This document shows positions 26,758 through 35,409 of a DNA stretch of 62,359 nucleotides, in pieces; position 1 is the first letter of the stretch, and each line of letters begins with the position of its first letter. The notes below the pieces were generated by a model, which was not told where the DNA came from, searched no databases, and was given only the letters and a program-made list of their open reading frames with translations. Source of the DNA: Lysobacterales bacterium (GTDB taxonomy: Bacteria; Pseudomonadota; Gammaproteobacteria; Xanthomonadales; SZUA-5); NCBI GenBank assembly GCA_022841325.1, contig JALHRS010000034.1, positions 1-62,359 of the forward strand, read 5' to 3'. The position numbers and the translations under genes were made by a program.

Positions 26758-27126
26758 ATGAATTCGACCTACAAGCTGTTGACCGTCATCGTCTTCACTT
26801 GCGCCGCAATGCTGGTTGCACCCATCGCTTCAGCGGGTCAGAAGCACTACGACCGGCACCACAACCGCAACGATGCCGCCGTCGGCATTGCACTTGCCAT
26901 CGGCGTTGCGGCACTGATCGCCAGTCACGACAATGATCGCCATCACCGCCGCCACCGTGGTCACTATTACGGCAGCGACTACGGCTATCGCAGCAACTAT
27001 CGCGGCCATTACCGTGGCTATCGCGACCAGCGTCACGGTTATCGCGGCAATCACCACCGCTACTACCGCGACAGCTATCGGGACCAGCGTCGATACGCCC
27101 GTCAGCATCGCCATCGTGGCTGGTAA
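26758..27126 (+). CDS. Secreted Arg/His/Tyr-rich basic low-complexity protein
   Basis: A 122-residue exported protein, paralog of the one at 26030. The leader (TCAAMLVAPIASAG) and middle block (HNRNDAAVGIALAIGVAALI) align residue for residue, but the tail is strongly basic: runs such as HHRRHRGHYYGSDYGY and RGHYRGYRDQRHGYRG. The acidic and basic tails of the two neighbours could attract each other. Start ATG 26758 follows GAGGAGAAGG, a very strong ribosome site, suggesting high expression. Function unknown. Confidence 0.75.
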   Translation: MNSTYKLLTVIVFTCAAMLVAPIASAGQKHYDRHHNRNDAAVGIALAIGVAALIASHDNDRHHRRHRGHYYGSDYGYRSNYRGHYRGYRDQRHGYRGNHHRYYRDSYRDQRRYARQHRHRGW

Positions 27127-27149
27127 GCGGGTCTGAAAGCAGGCAATCC

Positions 27150-27180
27150 GGAGGCGACCCATGGGTCGCCTCCGTCGTTT
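27150..27180 (+). terminator. Rho-independent terminator
   Basis: GGAGGCGACC and GGTCGCCTCC form a perfect 10-bp stem around CATG, followed by GTCGTTT. It begins 24 bp after the stop of the RHY-rich gene. Confidence 0.8.
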
Positions 27181-27218
27181 GTGGGCCTTGCCAGACGCCG
27201 ACGCCGTTCCTGGCGGGG

Positions 27219-27372
27219 CGTCATTGCGGGCCACCTGTTTCGGCCCGAAATTGCCTGGGGGCCGTGAACCCCCGGCGTCATTGCGACCCCGGACTTGATC
27301 CGGGGAAAGCAATCCAGACCCATATCCGCACGAGCACTGGATTGCTTCGTCGCTGCGCTCCTCGCAATGACG
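27219..27372. repeat. Dispersed palindromic repeat with AAGCAATCCAG / CTGGATTGCTTC arms
   Basis: The right part (27277-27372) starts CGTCATTGCGACCCCGG and ends CTCCTCGCAATGACG. Its inner arms AAAGCAATCCAG and CTGGATTGCTTC form a long hairpin. A second CGTCATTGCGGGCC end lies at 27219. It belongs to the family seen at 34434 and 56299. Together with the terminator at 27150 it fills the 396-bp gap before maeA; from 27373 to 27522 I see only probable promoter sequence. Confidence 0.8.
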
Positions 27373-27522
27373 TATCAACAACTATAGAAGGCCCCATTCC
27401 AGCACCTCACAAACCCCCTATCTGCACAAAAAGCTGACAGCCTGCCCATTTGTTGCTTTCATGCAAGTTCGAGATACCTGCTGCCACTCGATCTTGCAGT
27501 ATCAACTTCCGGGAGATGCGTC

Positions 27523-29229
27523 ATGAATCAGTCGTCAGGGTCGACATCATCCGATGTCATCGAAACCAGCTTGAGCGGACTCGATCTGATCAATCAGCCC
27601 TTGTTGAACAAGGGCACGGCATTCACCGAGGAGGAGCGCGACCAGTTCCGCCTGCACGGCACCCTGCCGCCGACCATCGGCACACTGGAGGGCCAGGTGC
27701 GGCGTCGGCTCAAGGTCTTGCGCAACTTCGCCACCAATTTCGAGCGCTACGCCTTTCTGCGCGACCTGCAGGATGCCAACGAGACCCTGTTCTACGCGCT
27801 GCTGGTCAATCACATCGAGGAGCTGTTGCCGCTGGTGTACACGCCCACGGTGGGCGAAGGCTGCCAGCGCTTCAGCGAGATCTGGCGCAAGCCACGCGGG
27901 CTGTTCCTGAGCTATTCCAACCGCCATCGCATCCGCGAAATGCTGTCCTATCCGCGCTTCGACAAGGTCCGCGTGATCGTGGTCAGCGACGGTGAGCGCA
28001 TTCTTGGCCTGGGCGATCAGGGCGCTGGCGGCATGGGTATCTCCATCGGCAAGCTGTCGCTGTACACGGCCTGCGCCGGCATCCATCCGGAAGCCACACT
28101 GCCGATCATGCTGGATGTCGGCACCAACAATCAGGAGCGCCTCGACAACCCGCTGTACGTGGGCTGGCGCAATCCGCGGATCAGCGGCGCGGAATATGAC
28201 GCCTTCATCGAAGAATTCGTCAGCGCCGTGCACGAGCGCTTCCCCAACGTGCTGCTGCAATGGGAAGACTTCGCGGGTCACAACGCGGGCCGCCTGCTCG
28301 AGCGCTATCGCGACCGCCTGTGTACCTTCAACGATGACATCCAGGGCACGGCTGCGGTGGCCGCAGGCACGCTGATGGCTGCCATTGGCGTGACTGGCGT
28401 ACCACTGCGCGAGCAGCGCATCGCCATCGTCGGCGCCGGGGCTGCCGGCACCGGCATCGCCGGTCTGCTGGTCAAGGCCATGATGGAGCAGGGCCTGAGC
28501 GATGTCGAAGCGCGCCAGCGCTTCTACGTGCTGGACAGCAAGGGACTGGTCGCCCACGGACTGCGTGAAGTCAGCGGCGAGCGCGCGCTGTACGCACAGC
28601 CGCAGGAAGCCGTGTCGGGATGGACGCTGGGCTCCGACGACATGATCACCCTGCTCGATGTCATGAACAATGCCCGGCCAACGACGCTGATCGGCGTCTC
28701 CGGACAGGCCGGCGCATTCACCGAATCTGCGATCCGGGCGATGGCTCGCCACTGCGAGCGACCGATCATCTTCCCGCTGTCGAATCCAACCTCACGCACC
28801 GAAGCCATCCCCGCCGATCTGATCGAATGGACCGACGGCCGCGCCCTGATCGGTACCGGCAGCCCGTTCCCGCCGGTGCCCTGGAAGGGCGAGATGCTGC
28901 CGATCAACCAGACCAACAATTCCTACATCTTCCCCGGTGTCGGCCTGGCGGTGCTGGCGGTCAACGCACGGCGGGTCACCGACACCATGTTCATGGCCGC
29001 CGGCAAGGCCCTGGCCGCCCTGTCACCGGCACGGCATGACCCCAAGGCGCGTTTGCTGCCGCCGGTGGACCAGTTGCGTGCGGTGTCGATCGACGTCGCT
29101 CTGGCCACGGCACGCCAGGCCCAGCTCGATGGCGTCGCCGACATGTGCGACGAGTCCGAACTCCTGCCGCGGATCATGGCCCAGGTGTGGGAACCGGTGT
29201 ACCGGCGCTACCAGCTCAAGGTCGATTGA
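27523..29229 (+). CDS. maeA: NAD-dependent malic enzyme
   Basis: A 568-residue oxidative decarboxylase converting malate + NAD to pyruvate, CO2 and NADH, feeding gluconeogenic or acetyl-CoA metabolism. It shows the long-form malic-enzyme pattern: YTPTVGEGCQRFSEIWRKPRG near the N-terminus, the metal and substrate region LQWEDFAGHNAGRLLERYR, TFNDDIQGTAAV, and the Rossmann motif GAGAAGTGIAGLL. FPLSNPTSRTEA is also conserved. Length matches E. coli MaeA (SfcA). A GGGAG ribosome site precedes the ATG. Monocistronic, with a strong hairpin after the stop. Confidence 0.94.
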   Translation: MNQSSGSTSSDVIETSLSGLDLINQPLLNKGTAFTEEERDQFRLHGTLPPTIGTLEGQVRRRLKVLRNFATNFERYAFLRDLQDANETLFYALLVNHIEELLPLVYTPTVGEGCQRFSEIWRKPRGLFLSYSNRHRIREMLSYPRFDKVRVIVVSDGERILGLGDQGAGGMGISIGKLSLYTACAGIHPEATLPIMLDVGTNNQERLDNPLYVGWRNPRISGAEYDAFIEEFVSAVHERFPNVLLQWEDFAGHNAGRLLERYRDRLCTFNDDIQGTAAVAAGTLMAAIGVTGVPLREQRIAIVGAGAAGTGIAGLLVKAMMEQGLSDVEARQRFYVLDSKGLVAHGLREVSGERALYAQPQEAVSGWTLGSDDMITLLDVMNNARPTTLIGVSGQAGAFTESAIRAMARHCERPIIFPLSNPTSRTEAIPADLIEWTDGRALIGTGSPFPPVPWKGEMLPINQTNNSYIFPGVGLAVLAVNARRVTDTMFMAAGKALAALSPARHDPKARLLPPVDQLRAVSIDVALATARQAQLDGVADMCDESELLPRIMAQVWEPVYRRYQLKVD

Positions 29230-29277
29230 GCCGCAGGACTGACAGGCCGACCGGCCGACAGGCAGCCTGAAGTCAAC

Positions 29278-29302
29278 GCGCACCCGGAGCTACCGGGTGC
29301 GC
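29278..29302 (+). terminator. Hairpin terminator after maeA
   Basis: GCGCACCCGG, loop AGCTA, CCGGGTGCGC: perfect 10-bp stem about 50 bp after the maeA stop and 95 bp before the HAD gene. Confidence 0.7.
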
Positions 29303-29396
29303 TGCATGTCCGCCTGTACGCGGGCGCCGGCGGCTCTGACATCGTGGTGACGCGCCAGCGCGCTATCTTCTGCGGCCATCCAACAGGAACCGAAGC

Positions 29397-30107
29397 ATGA
29401 TCGAGCTGGTGGGCTTTGATGCCGACGACACGCTGTGGCACAGCGAGCCCTATTTCCAGCAGGCCCATGCGGCCTTCGAGAACATCCTCGGGCGCTATAT
29501 CGACCTGGCCGACGCCCGCGTGCACGAGCGCCTGCTGGCGACCGAGCGCCGCAACATCAAGCTCTTCGGCTACGGCGCCAAGGGCATGACCCTGTCCTTG
29601 ATCGAGACCGCCATCGAGCTGACCGACGCGCGCATCGGCGGCGCCGACATCGGTGCCCTGCTGGAGCTGGGCAAGGCCGTCCTGACCCATCCGGTGGAGT
29701 TGCTGCCTGGCGTGCGCGCGGCGGTCGAGGCCGTCGCCCGGAGTCATCGCGTGGTCCTGATCACCAAAGGCGATCTGTTTCACCAGGAAGCCAAGGTGCG
29801 GCAATCCGGATTGGCCGACCTGTTCCACCGCATCGAGATCGTGTCGGAAAAAGATCCCGCCACCTATGCCCGCCTGTTCGAGGAGTTCGCGCTACCGGCC
29901 GAGCGTTTCGCCATGGTCGGCAATTCGCTGCGCTCGGACATAGCACCGGTGCTGGCGCTGGGCGGCTGTGGTGTGCACGTACCTTATGCGATCACCTGGG
30001 CGCTGGAGGCCGAGCATCAGGCTGACCTCGGTTCCGCACGCCTGCGCGTGGTCGAATCGCTGGCCGGCGTTCCCGGCGCCATTGCCGAGCTCTCGGGCAG
30101 CTGCTGA
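29397..30107 (+). CDS. HAD-superfamily phosphatase
   Basis: A 236-residue cytoplasmic hydrolase. Motif I is FDADDTLWHSE with nucleophile D8 and acid/base D10, motif II is VLITKGD, and motif IV is MVGNSLRSDIAP. The cap lies between motifs I and II (C1 type, helical). This arrangement fits small-molecule phosphatases such as the YjjG/phosphoglycolate-like group; the exact substrate cannot be read from sequence. Alone between maeA and the cyanophycinase-like gene. Confidence 0.88.
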   Translation: MIELVGFDADDTLWHSEPYFQQAHAAFENILGRYIDLADARVHERLLATERRNIKLFGYGAKGMTLSLIETAIELTDARIGGADIGALLELGKAVLTHPVELLPGVRAAVEAVARSHRVVLITKGDLFHQEAKVRQSGLADLFHRIEIVSEKDPATYARLFEEFALPAERFAMVGNSLRSDIAPVLALGGCGVHVPYAITWALEAEHQADLGSARLRVVESLAGVPGAIAELSGSC

Positions 30108-30261
30108 CGCCGCTTCAGCCCCTTCGATCGGGTCCGGCGCCGCAGATCGGCAATTCGACGACGCATGGGCGCAAGTCCGGCCTTGGTCCTGACTCTCCCC
30201 GGTGTTTACAGTGGGTCACGGCAATGGGGGCATTGCCGCTACTGACCTGGGGAGCGCGAAC

Positions 30262-31614
30262 ATGAAACGATGGCCGACAGTCGGGATTCTGGCATGGGCG
30301 CTGCTGGCAGCCGCGCCGGTGCACGCCGGCAAGATCTATCTGATGGGCGGTGGTTATGACGATGCCAACGTCGATCTGTTCGTCAATGGTCTGCGCAAGG
30401 CCACCGGGCGCGACGGCAGCTACACCCCCGACCTCAACAGCACCAGCAACTGCAGCAGCAACTGGGCGACGACTGCCTGTCCGCGGATTGCCGTGGTGAC
30501 CTCCAGCAAGGAGAGCTACGCGGTCGGCCTGGATGCCTTTGAAAATGATCTGGACAACGGTGACGGCACGGTCAAGCGCAGCTACTACAACCTGTTCCAG
30601 ACACACGGCTTTTCGCCCAGATTCATCACCGTGCACGTCGACAACTACGGCAGCCACGCCTACAGCGGCAACAGCGCCGGTGACGCCAACATCGCCATCG
30701 TCAATCAGGCCGATGTAGTCTGGTTTGCCGGCGGTGATCAGGCCAGGATCGCCCGCAGCTGGCTCAGGAACGATGGCAGCGACACGCCGCTGGCAGCGGC
30801 TCTGCGCGCGCGCTGGAATGCCAACAGTCCGGGCTTCGTGGTCGGCGGCGACTCAGCCGGCAACCATGCGATGAACTCCCTGATGCACGGGGGCGGCATC
30901 AGTTATGGCTATCTGTACTATCGAGCCGATCTGCCCACGGTGAGCGTGCCGCAGTTTGCCGATTTCGGCGATACCCGTGACGGCCTCACGGCCCTGCGCT
31001 ATTTCGAGAACGGGGCCAAGCTCAAGGGTCTGAGCTTCCTGCCCGCCAATCTGTTGTCCGACACCCATTTCGACGCCCGGTCCGGGCGCCTCGGCCGCCT
31101 ACTGGCGGCCATGCGCTCGATGGGGCGCCAGCAGGGTTTTGGCGTCGATGAGGACACCGGCCTGCTGGTCGACACCAACAGCCATATCGCCAGGGTCTTT
31201 GGCAGCGGTCCGGTGATCATCGCCGACCTCAGCGCGGCGACCTACCCCAGCGGCAGCTACTGGAAGGTCAACGGCGCGCGCGTCAGCCTGCTGACCGCCG
31301 GCGACAGCTACAACTACAGCACCCAGCTGATCAGCAGCAGCAAGTCCCTGATCGGCACCCGCTATTACAGCGGCTACTACGACTCGGCGGACATCTTCAG
31401 TGCCTTCGAGACGTCCAGGGTTCTGACCCGGGTCGTTGACCAGAGCGCCAGCTACAACCTCGGCGCAGCGCCGGCCCCGGACTATTCGAGCGCACCCTAC
31501 TATCCCGCCAGCGCGCCGACCATCACGCTGCGCTTCAGCCGCGACGCCAGCAGCAAGGGCTATTACTCCGCGGGCCGCTACACGGTGGTCAAGATCAAGC
31601 TCGATATCTATTGA
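30262..31614 (+). CDS. Secreted cyanophycinase-like peptidase (S51)
   Basis: A 450-residue protein with a signal peptide (WALLAAAPVHAG). The peptidase-E/cyanophycinase core has WFAGGDQARI, the nucleophile serine in VVGGDSAGNHAM, the histidine in LSDTHFDARSGRLGRLL and the glutamate region GFGVDEDTGLLV, matching the Ser-His-Glu set of cyanophycinases. These cleave cyanophycin (poly-Asp-Arg) to beta-Asp-Arg. Secreted forms degrade it outside the cell. No cyanophycin synthetase is in the window, so external polymer or another isoaspartyl peptide is the likely target. The C-terminal 150 residues are Ser/Tyr-rich and not assigned. ATG 30262 follows GGGGAG. Confidence 0.85.
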   Translation: MKRWPTVGILAWALLAAAPVHAGKIYLMGGGYDDANVDLFVNGLRKATGRDGSYTPDLNSTSNCSSNWATTACPRIAVVTSSKESYAVGLDAFENDLDNGDGTVKRSYYNLFQTHGFSPRFITVHVDNYGSHAYSGNSAGDANIAIVNQADVVWFAGGDQARIARSWLRNDGSDTPLAAALRARWNANSPGFVVGGDSAGNHAMNSLMHGGGISYGYLYYRADLPTVSVPQFADFGDTRDGLTALRYFENGAKLKGLSFLPANLLSDTHFDARSGRLGRLLAAMRSMGRQQGFGVDEDTGLLVDTNSHIARVFGSGPVIIADLSAATYPSGSYWKVNGARVSLLTAGDSYNYSTQLISSSKSLIGTRYYSGYYDSADIFSAFETSRVLTRVVDQSASYNLGAAPAPDYSSAPYYPASAPTITLRFSRDASSKGYYSAGRYTVVKIKLDIY

Positions 31615-31764
31615 AGCACTGCCACGCGCTCGGGAACGGACACGGATGTCCGGGAATGGCCAGCGGCGGCTCGGGAATGGCCGCCGCGGTGGGTTTTGCG
31701 GCACCCGATCGACGGCACGGCGCTTGCATTACGCACCTCCAACCCATGGGCCTTGGAGCGCCGC

Positions 31765-34191
31765 TTGAACGATCTGCGATATGCCTTGCGCTACCTGACC
31801 CGGCAATTCGGGTTCACGCTGATCGTGGCCCTGACCCTGGGTCTGGGCATAGGCCTGGTCACCACCCAGTACAGTCTGGTCGATGGCATCCTGCTCAGGC
31901 CCCTGCCCTTTGCCGATGCCGACCGACTGCTGCATCTGGGCCGCAGCAGCGCCGGCAACGGCCTGAACTGGCAGCCGCTGACGCCGCGCGAATTCATGGC
32001 CCTGCGCGATGGACAGCAGAGCTTCGAAGAACTGGCCGCCTTCAACTTCGACTTCTACAACCTCAGTCAAAGCGGCGCTGCACCTCGGCGCCTGACCGGG
32101 CGCGCGGTCAGCAGCGGCTTCTTCCCGGCCCTGCGCACCCAGCCTGCCCTGGGCCACGCCTTCGGTCCTGCCGACGAGCACAAGGGCCAGCAACTGAAAG
32201 TGCTGCTGGCCGATGTCATCTGGCGGGAGGAATTTGGTGCCGATCCGGCCGTGCTCGGCCGTCAGGTCAAGCTCAATGGCGAAATGGCGACCATCGTCGG
32301 CGTGATGCCGCCCGGTTTCCGTTTCCCCGTTGGCGAGGATGTCTGGGTCAATCTGCGCCTGCCGGCCGGCCTCGACGAAGCGGCGGCCGACCAGCAGCTG
32401 TTGAACGTCGAAGTGCTCGGTCTGTTGAAACCGGGAATCAGCATCGCCCAGGCACAGGCCGAAGGGCAAACCCTGCTGCAGAACCTGCCGGCGCTGGCAG
32501 CGGCTGCCGATACCGGCCGCGAGGCAACGCAACTGCTGCTGCAGCCCTTTCAGTCGGCCTACAGCGATGAAGGCACCGTCACGCTGCTCGGCATCATGCT
32601 GGCAATGACGCTGATCGTGCTGGTGCTGGCCTGCATCAATACGGCCAATCTGCTGTACGTCCATGCCAGCGACCGCCTGCGTGAACTGGCGGTGCGCAGC
32701 GCACTGGGCGCCGATCGCGCGCGTCTGGTGCGGCAACTGCTGCTGGAGAGCCTGCTGCTGGCTGGGCTCGGCGCCGGCATCGGACTGCTGATTGCCAGCG
32801 TCGGCGTGCATCTGCTGCAATCCGAGATCAGTGCCAGAGTCAGCCTGTCCTCGTGGATCGCCTTCGATCTGAACTGGCGGGTACTGGCATTCACGTCGGT
32901 GATCGCCGTGCTCTCCGGCCTCGCTGCCGGACTGGTGCCGGCGCTGCGTCTGGCCGCTCTGGACCTGAATTCGGCACTGCGCGCGGACGGCCGTGGCAGC
33001 GTCGGCGGCGAGCGCGCCTGGGCCGCGCGCGCGGTGGTCATCGGCCAGCTCGGCTTTGCCTGTGCGGCGATGATCCTGGCCAGCCTGCTGGCGCTGAGCG
33101 CCGTGCGCAGCAGTCGCGGCACCCTGCCCTTTGATCCCGACACCCTGCTCATCGGTCGCGTCGAATTGCAGGGGCTGCCCTATATCGAAGCCCGTCAGCG
33201 CAGCGACTTCTACCAGCAGTTGCTGAACCGGATCCAGCAGGTTCCCGGGGTCAGCGCCGCGGCGGTCAGCAGCCGCGACCTGGTCAATCCCGGCGTCTAC
33301 AGCCAGTTCGAGATCGCTGGCAGCGAGGCAGACCGCCCTCAGGATCGCCCCGGTGCCTTCCTTGAGGTGATCTCGCGCGATTATTTCCAGGTGATCGACC
33401 GCAAGGCCATCAGCGGCCGGCTGTTCAGCAGCGAGGATGGCATCGACAGCGCCCCGGTCGCGCTGGTCAACCAGAGTCTGGCCGAACGTTTCTGGCCCGG
33501 CCGCAGCCCCATCGGCGAGCGATTGCGCAGAGACGAAGACGGCGCACCGTGGGCCACGGTGGTTGGCGTGGTGCCGGATCTGCATATCGAGGGCATCGGC
33601 AATCGTGCCCCTGCCGCCGGCTGGTATCTGCTGCAGGATCAGACCGGCTGGGGCTGGCTGGATCTGCTGGTGCGGGTGCAGGGCAATCCCGAAGCGATGA
33701 TCGCCCCGGTGCGCGAGGCCGTCGCCGCGATCGACCCGGACCAACCCATCCATACCATCACCACGCTGCGCGAGCGCACTCGGATTGGCCTGACGGGTTT
33801 GCAGATCATCGGCAGCATGGCCGCAATCTTCGCCGTCGCCGCACTGATCCTGGTCGCGGTGGGCGTCTACGGGGTCATGTCCTTTGCCGCACGCCGACGC
33901 ACCCGGGAGGTCGGTCTGCGCATGGCCCTCGGCGCCAGCCCCGGATCGGTGACGGCCATGCTGGTGCGCCGCAATTTGGGACGCACCATGTTCGGCATCG
34001 GCAGCGGCTTGATCCTGGGCTATGCGCTGGCCCTGCCGCTGCAACCGGTGCTGCCGGCGGTGACTATCTTCGAGCCCTGGCTGTATCTGGCCGTCGGCGC
34101 GGTACTGGCAAGCGCGGCGCTGCTGGCCAGCTGGCTACCGGCCTGGCGCGCCTCCGCCCGCGACCCGCTGGACTCGCTGCGGGCGGAGTGA
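31765..34191 (+). CDS. MacB/FtsX-type ABC permease (orphan permease, ADOP-like)
   Basis: An 808-residue inner-membrane protein. It has two FtsX-type permease units and two periplasmic MacB_PCD regions: helix 1 at about 13-35, PCD about 45-240, helices near 280-430, second PCD about 470-670, helices near 690-800. The ending SWLPAWRASARDPLDSLRAE is typical. The start is set at TTG 31765, giving MNDLRYALRYLTRQ, the classic N-terminus of this family, with GGAG 6 bp upstream; an alternative TTG is at 31696. No ATP-binding partner lies beside it, as with the duplicated orphan permeases. Substrate unknown. Confidence 0.88.
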   Translation: MNDLRYALRYLTRQFGFTLIVALTLGLGIGLVTTQYSLVDGILLRPLPFADADRLLHLGRSSAGNGLNWQPLTPREFMALRDGQQSFEELAAFNFDFYNLSQSGAAPRRLTGRAVSSGFFPALRTQPALGHAFGPADEHKGQQLKVLLADVIWREEFGADPAVLGRQVKLNGEMATIVGVMPPGFRFPVGEDVWVNLRLPAGLDEAAADQQLLNVEVLGLLKPGISIAQAQAEGQTLLQNLPALAAAADTGREATQLLLQPFQSAYSDEGTVTLLGIMLAMTLIVLVLACINTANLLYVHASDRLRELAVRSALGADRARLVRQLLLESLLLAGLGAGIGLLIASVGVHLLQSEISARVSLSSWIAFDLNWRVLAFTSVIAVLSGLAAGLVPALRLAALDLNSALRADGRGSVGGERAWAARAVVIGQLGFACAAMILASLLALSAVRSSRGTLPFDPDTLLIGRVELQGLPYIEARQRSDFYQQLLNRIQQVPGVSAAAVSSRDLVNPGVYSQFEIAGSEADRPQDRPGAFLEVISRDYFQVIDRKAISGRLFSSEDGIDSAPVALVNQSLAERFWPGRSPIGERLRRDEDGAPWATVVGVVPDLHIEGIGNRAPAAGWYLLQDQTGWGWLDLLVRVQGNPEAMIAPVREAVAAIDPDQPIHTITTLRERTRIGLTGLQIIGSMAAIFAVAALILVAVGVYGVMSFAARRRTREVGLRMALGASPGSVTAMLVRRNLGRTMFGIGSGLILGYALALPLQPVLPAVTIFEPWLYLAVGAVLASAALLASWLPAWRASARDPLDSLRAE

Positions 34192-34229
34192 GGCATCCCT
34201 GCGCGCCACCAGTGTTGGCCCGGCACGGC

Positions 34230-34582
34230 ACACGGGCCATGAGCCCTGGCAAGCACCGAGCAGCTTTGAGGAGGGCCGCGCGCCTGCGCGGCCGCTCTTG
34301 TTCTCAAGCCAGAGCAAGGCGGCGCCGCAGCGCGGCGCCCTCGGCCTACGTCCGTTTCGATGGTTCCGGGTCCGTCGGCAGTGTCGCGGGGAAAAGGTGG
34401 CTCTCCATGAACCCATATCGTAAGTTGTTGATGCGTCATTGCGAGGAGCGCAGCGACGAAGCAATCCAGTGCTTCTGAAGCTGTGCCTCTGGATTGCTTC
34501 GCTACGCTCGCAATGACGCCGGGGGGGGCATGACCCGTGGGCAGTTTCAGGCCGACACACGCGGCTCGCAATGACGCATCGA
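34230..34582. repeat. Mosaic of dispersed palindromic repeats
   Basis: The 432-bp gap between convergent genes has no gene. 34230-34350 is homologous, in inverse orientation, to 3640-3760. 34400-34433 (CTCCATGAACCCATA, GTAAGTT) is shared with 56266-56298. 34434-34518 is a full palindromic unit starting CGTCATTGCGAGGAGCGCAG and ending GCTCGCAATGACG, with inner arms GAAGCAATCCAG and GGATTGCTTCG. An isolated right end GGCTCGCAATGACGC sits at 34563-34577. Translated, these give the MRHCEERSDEAIQ peptide often misannotated as a gene. Confidence 0.85.
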
Positions 34583-34623
34583 CCACTTACACCGATGGGG
34601 CAATGGCCGCCTGGCCCGCCGCG

Positions 34624-35409
34624 TCAGCTCAGCTTGTCCAGCTGCTCGCGATAACCACGCGAGAGCTTGAGTTCCTGGCCGCCGTCGAGATCGACGAAGT
34701 ATTCGCCGTTGATATGCGGTCGCAGGCGCCGGATGTAGCGGGTGTGGACGATGGTCGACCGGTGGATACGTACGAATCGTTCGGCGGGCAGACGTTCTTC
34801 CAGTTCGCGCAGCGTGGCTCTGGCCACGTGGTTGTCCTGATCGGTATGCACCACGACGTAGTCGCCGGCGGCGTCGATCCAGCGGATTTGCGCCAGCGGC
34901 ACCCGGATCAGATGGCTGCCGTCCTTGAGCGTCAGCCGATCCTCGGCGCGCTCGCCCAGCGACTGGCTGCGCTCGGCGCCCATCATCGCCAGCAGCCGGG
35001 CGTGCTCGATTTCCAGTTCGCTGCCACGACGCCACTGCTGCGCCCGCGTCAGCGCCTGACGCAACAGATCGTCATCCACCGGCTTCAGCAGATAGTCGAC
35101 CGCGTGCACGCGAAAGGCCTCGATCGCGTACTGATCGAAAGCGGTCACGAACACCACCAGCGGCCAGCGTGACACCGGCAGCGCCCGCAGCACTCCGAAA
35201 CCGTCGATACCCGGCATCTGGATGTCCAGGAACATCAGATCGATCTCGTGCTGACCGATCAGGCCTAGGGCCTCGCGACCGTTGCCGGCCTCGGCCACGA
35301 TCTCGACACCGCCGATCAGGTTCAGACGATGGCGCAACCCGCGACGGGCCAGGGGCTCGTCATCGACCAGCAGGCAGCGCAGCGGCGGCGGACTCGGGTG
35401 GGTGCTCAT
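34624..35409 (-). CDS. LytTR-family response regulator
   Basis: A 261-residue regulator: receiver with DDE (16-18), phospho-acceptor D62 (LMFLDIQMPG) and the lysine of YLLKPVDDD, then a LytTR DNA-binding domain (about 160-258) with RVPLAQIRWIDAAGDYV and FVRIHRSTIVH. LytTR regulators bind tandem short repeats upstream of target genes, often for envelope, exopolysaccharide or nutrient-import functions. It overlaps the kinase gene upstream by 4 bp (ATGA), so they form a cognate pair. Confidence 0.93.
   Translation of the reverse strand: MSTHPSPPPLRCLLVDDEPLARRGLRHRLNLIGGVEIVAEAGNGREALGLIGQHEIDLMFLDIQMPGIDGFGVLRALPVSRWPLVVFVTAFDQYAIEAFRVHAVDYLLKPVDDDLLRQALTRAQQWRRGSELEIEHARLLAMMGAERSQSLGERAEDRLTLKDGSHLIRVPLAQIRWIDAAGDYVVVHTDQDNHVARATLRELEERLPAERFVRIHRSTIVHTRYIRRLRPHINGEYFVDLDGGQELKLSRGYREQLDKLS

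Noticed and set aside
34431..34478. Short MRHCEERSDEAIQ-type coding sequence
   Set aside because: This peptide is translation of the dispersed palindromic repeat; it recurs wherever the repeat occurs and lacks a ribosome site.
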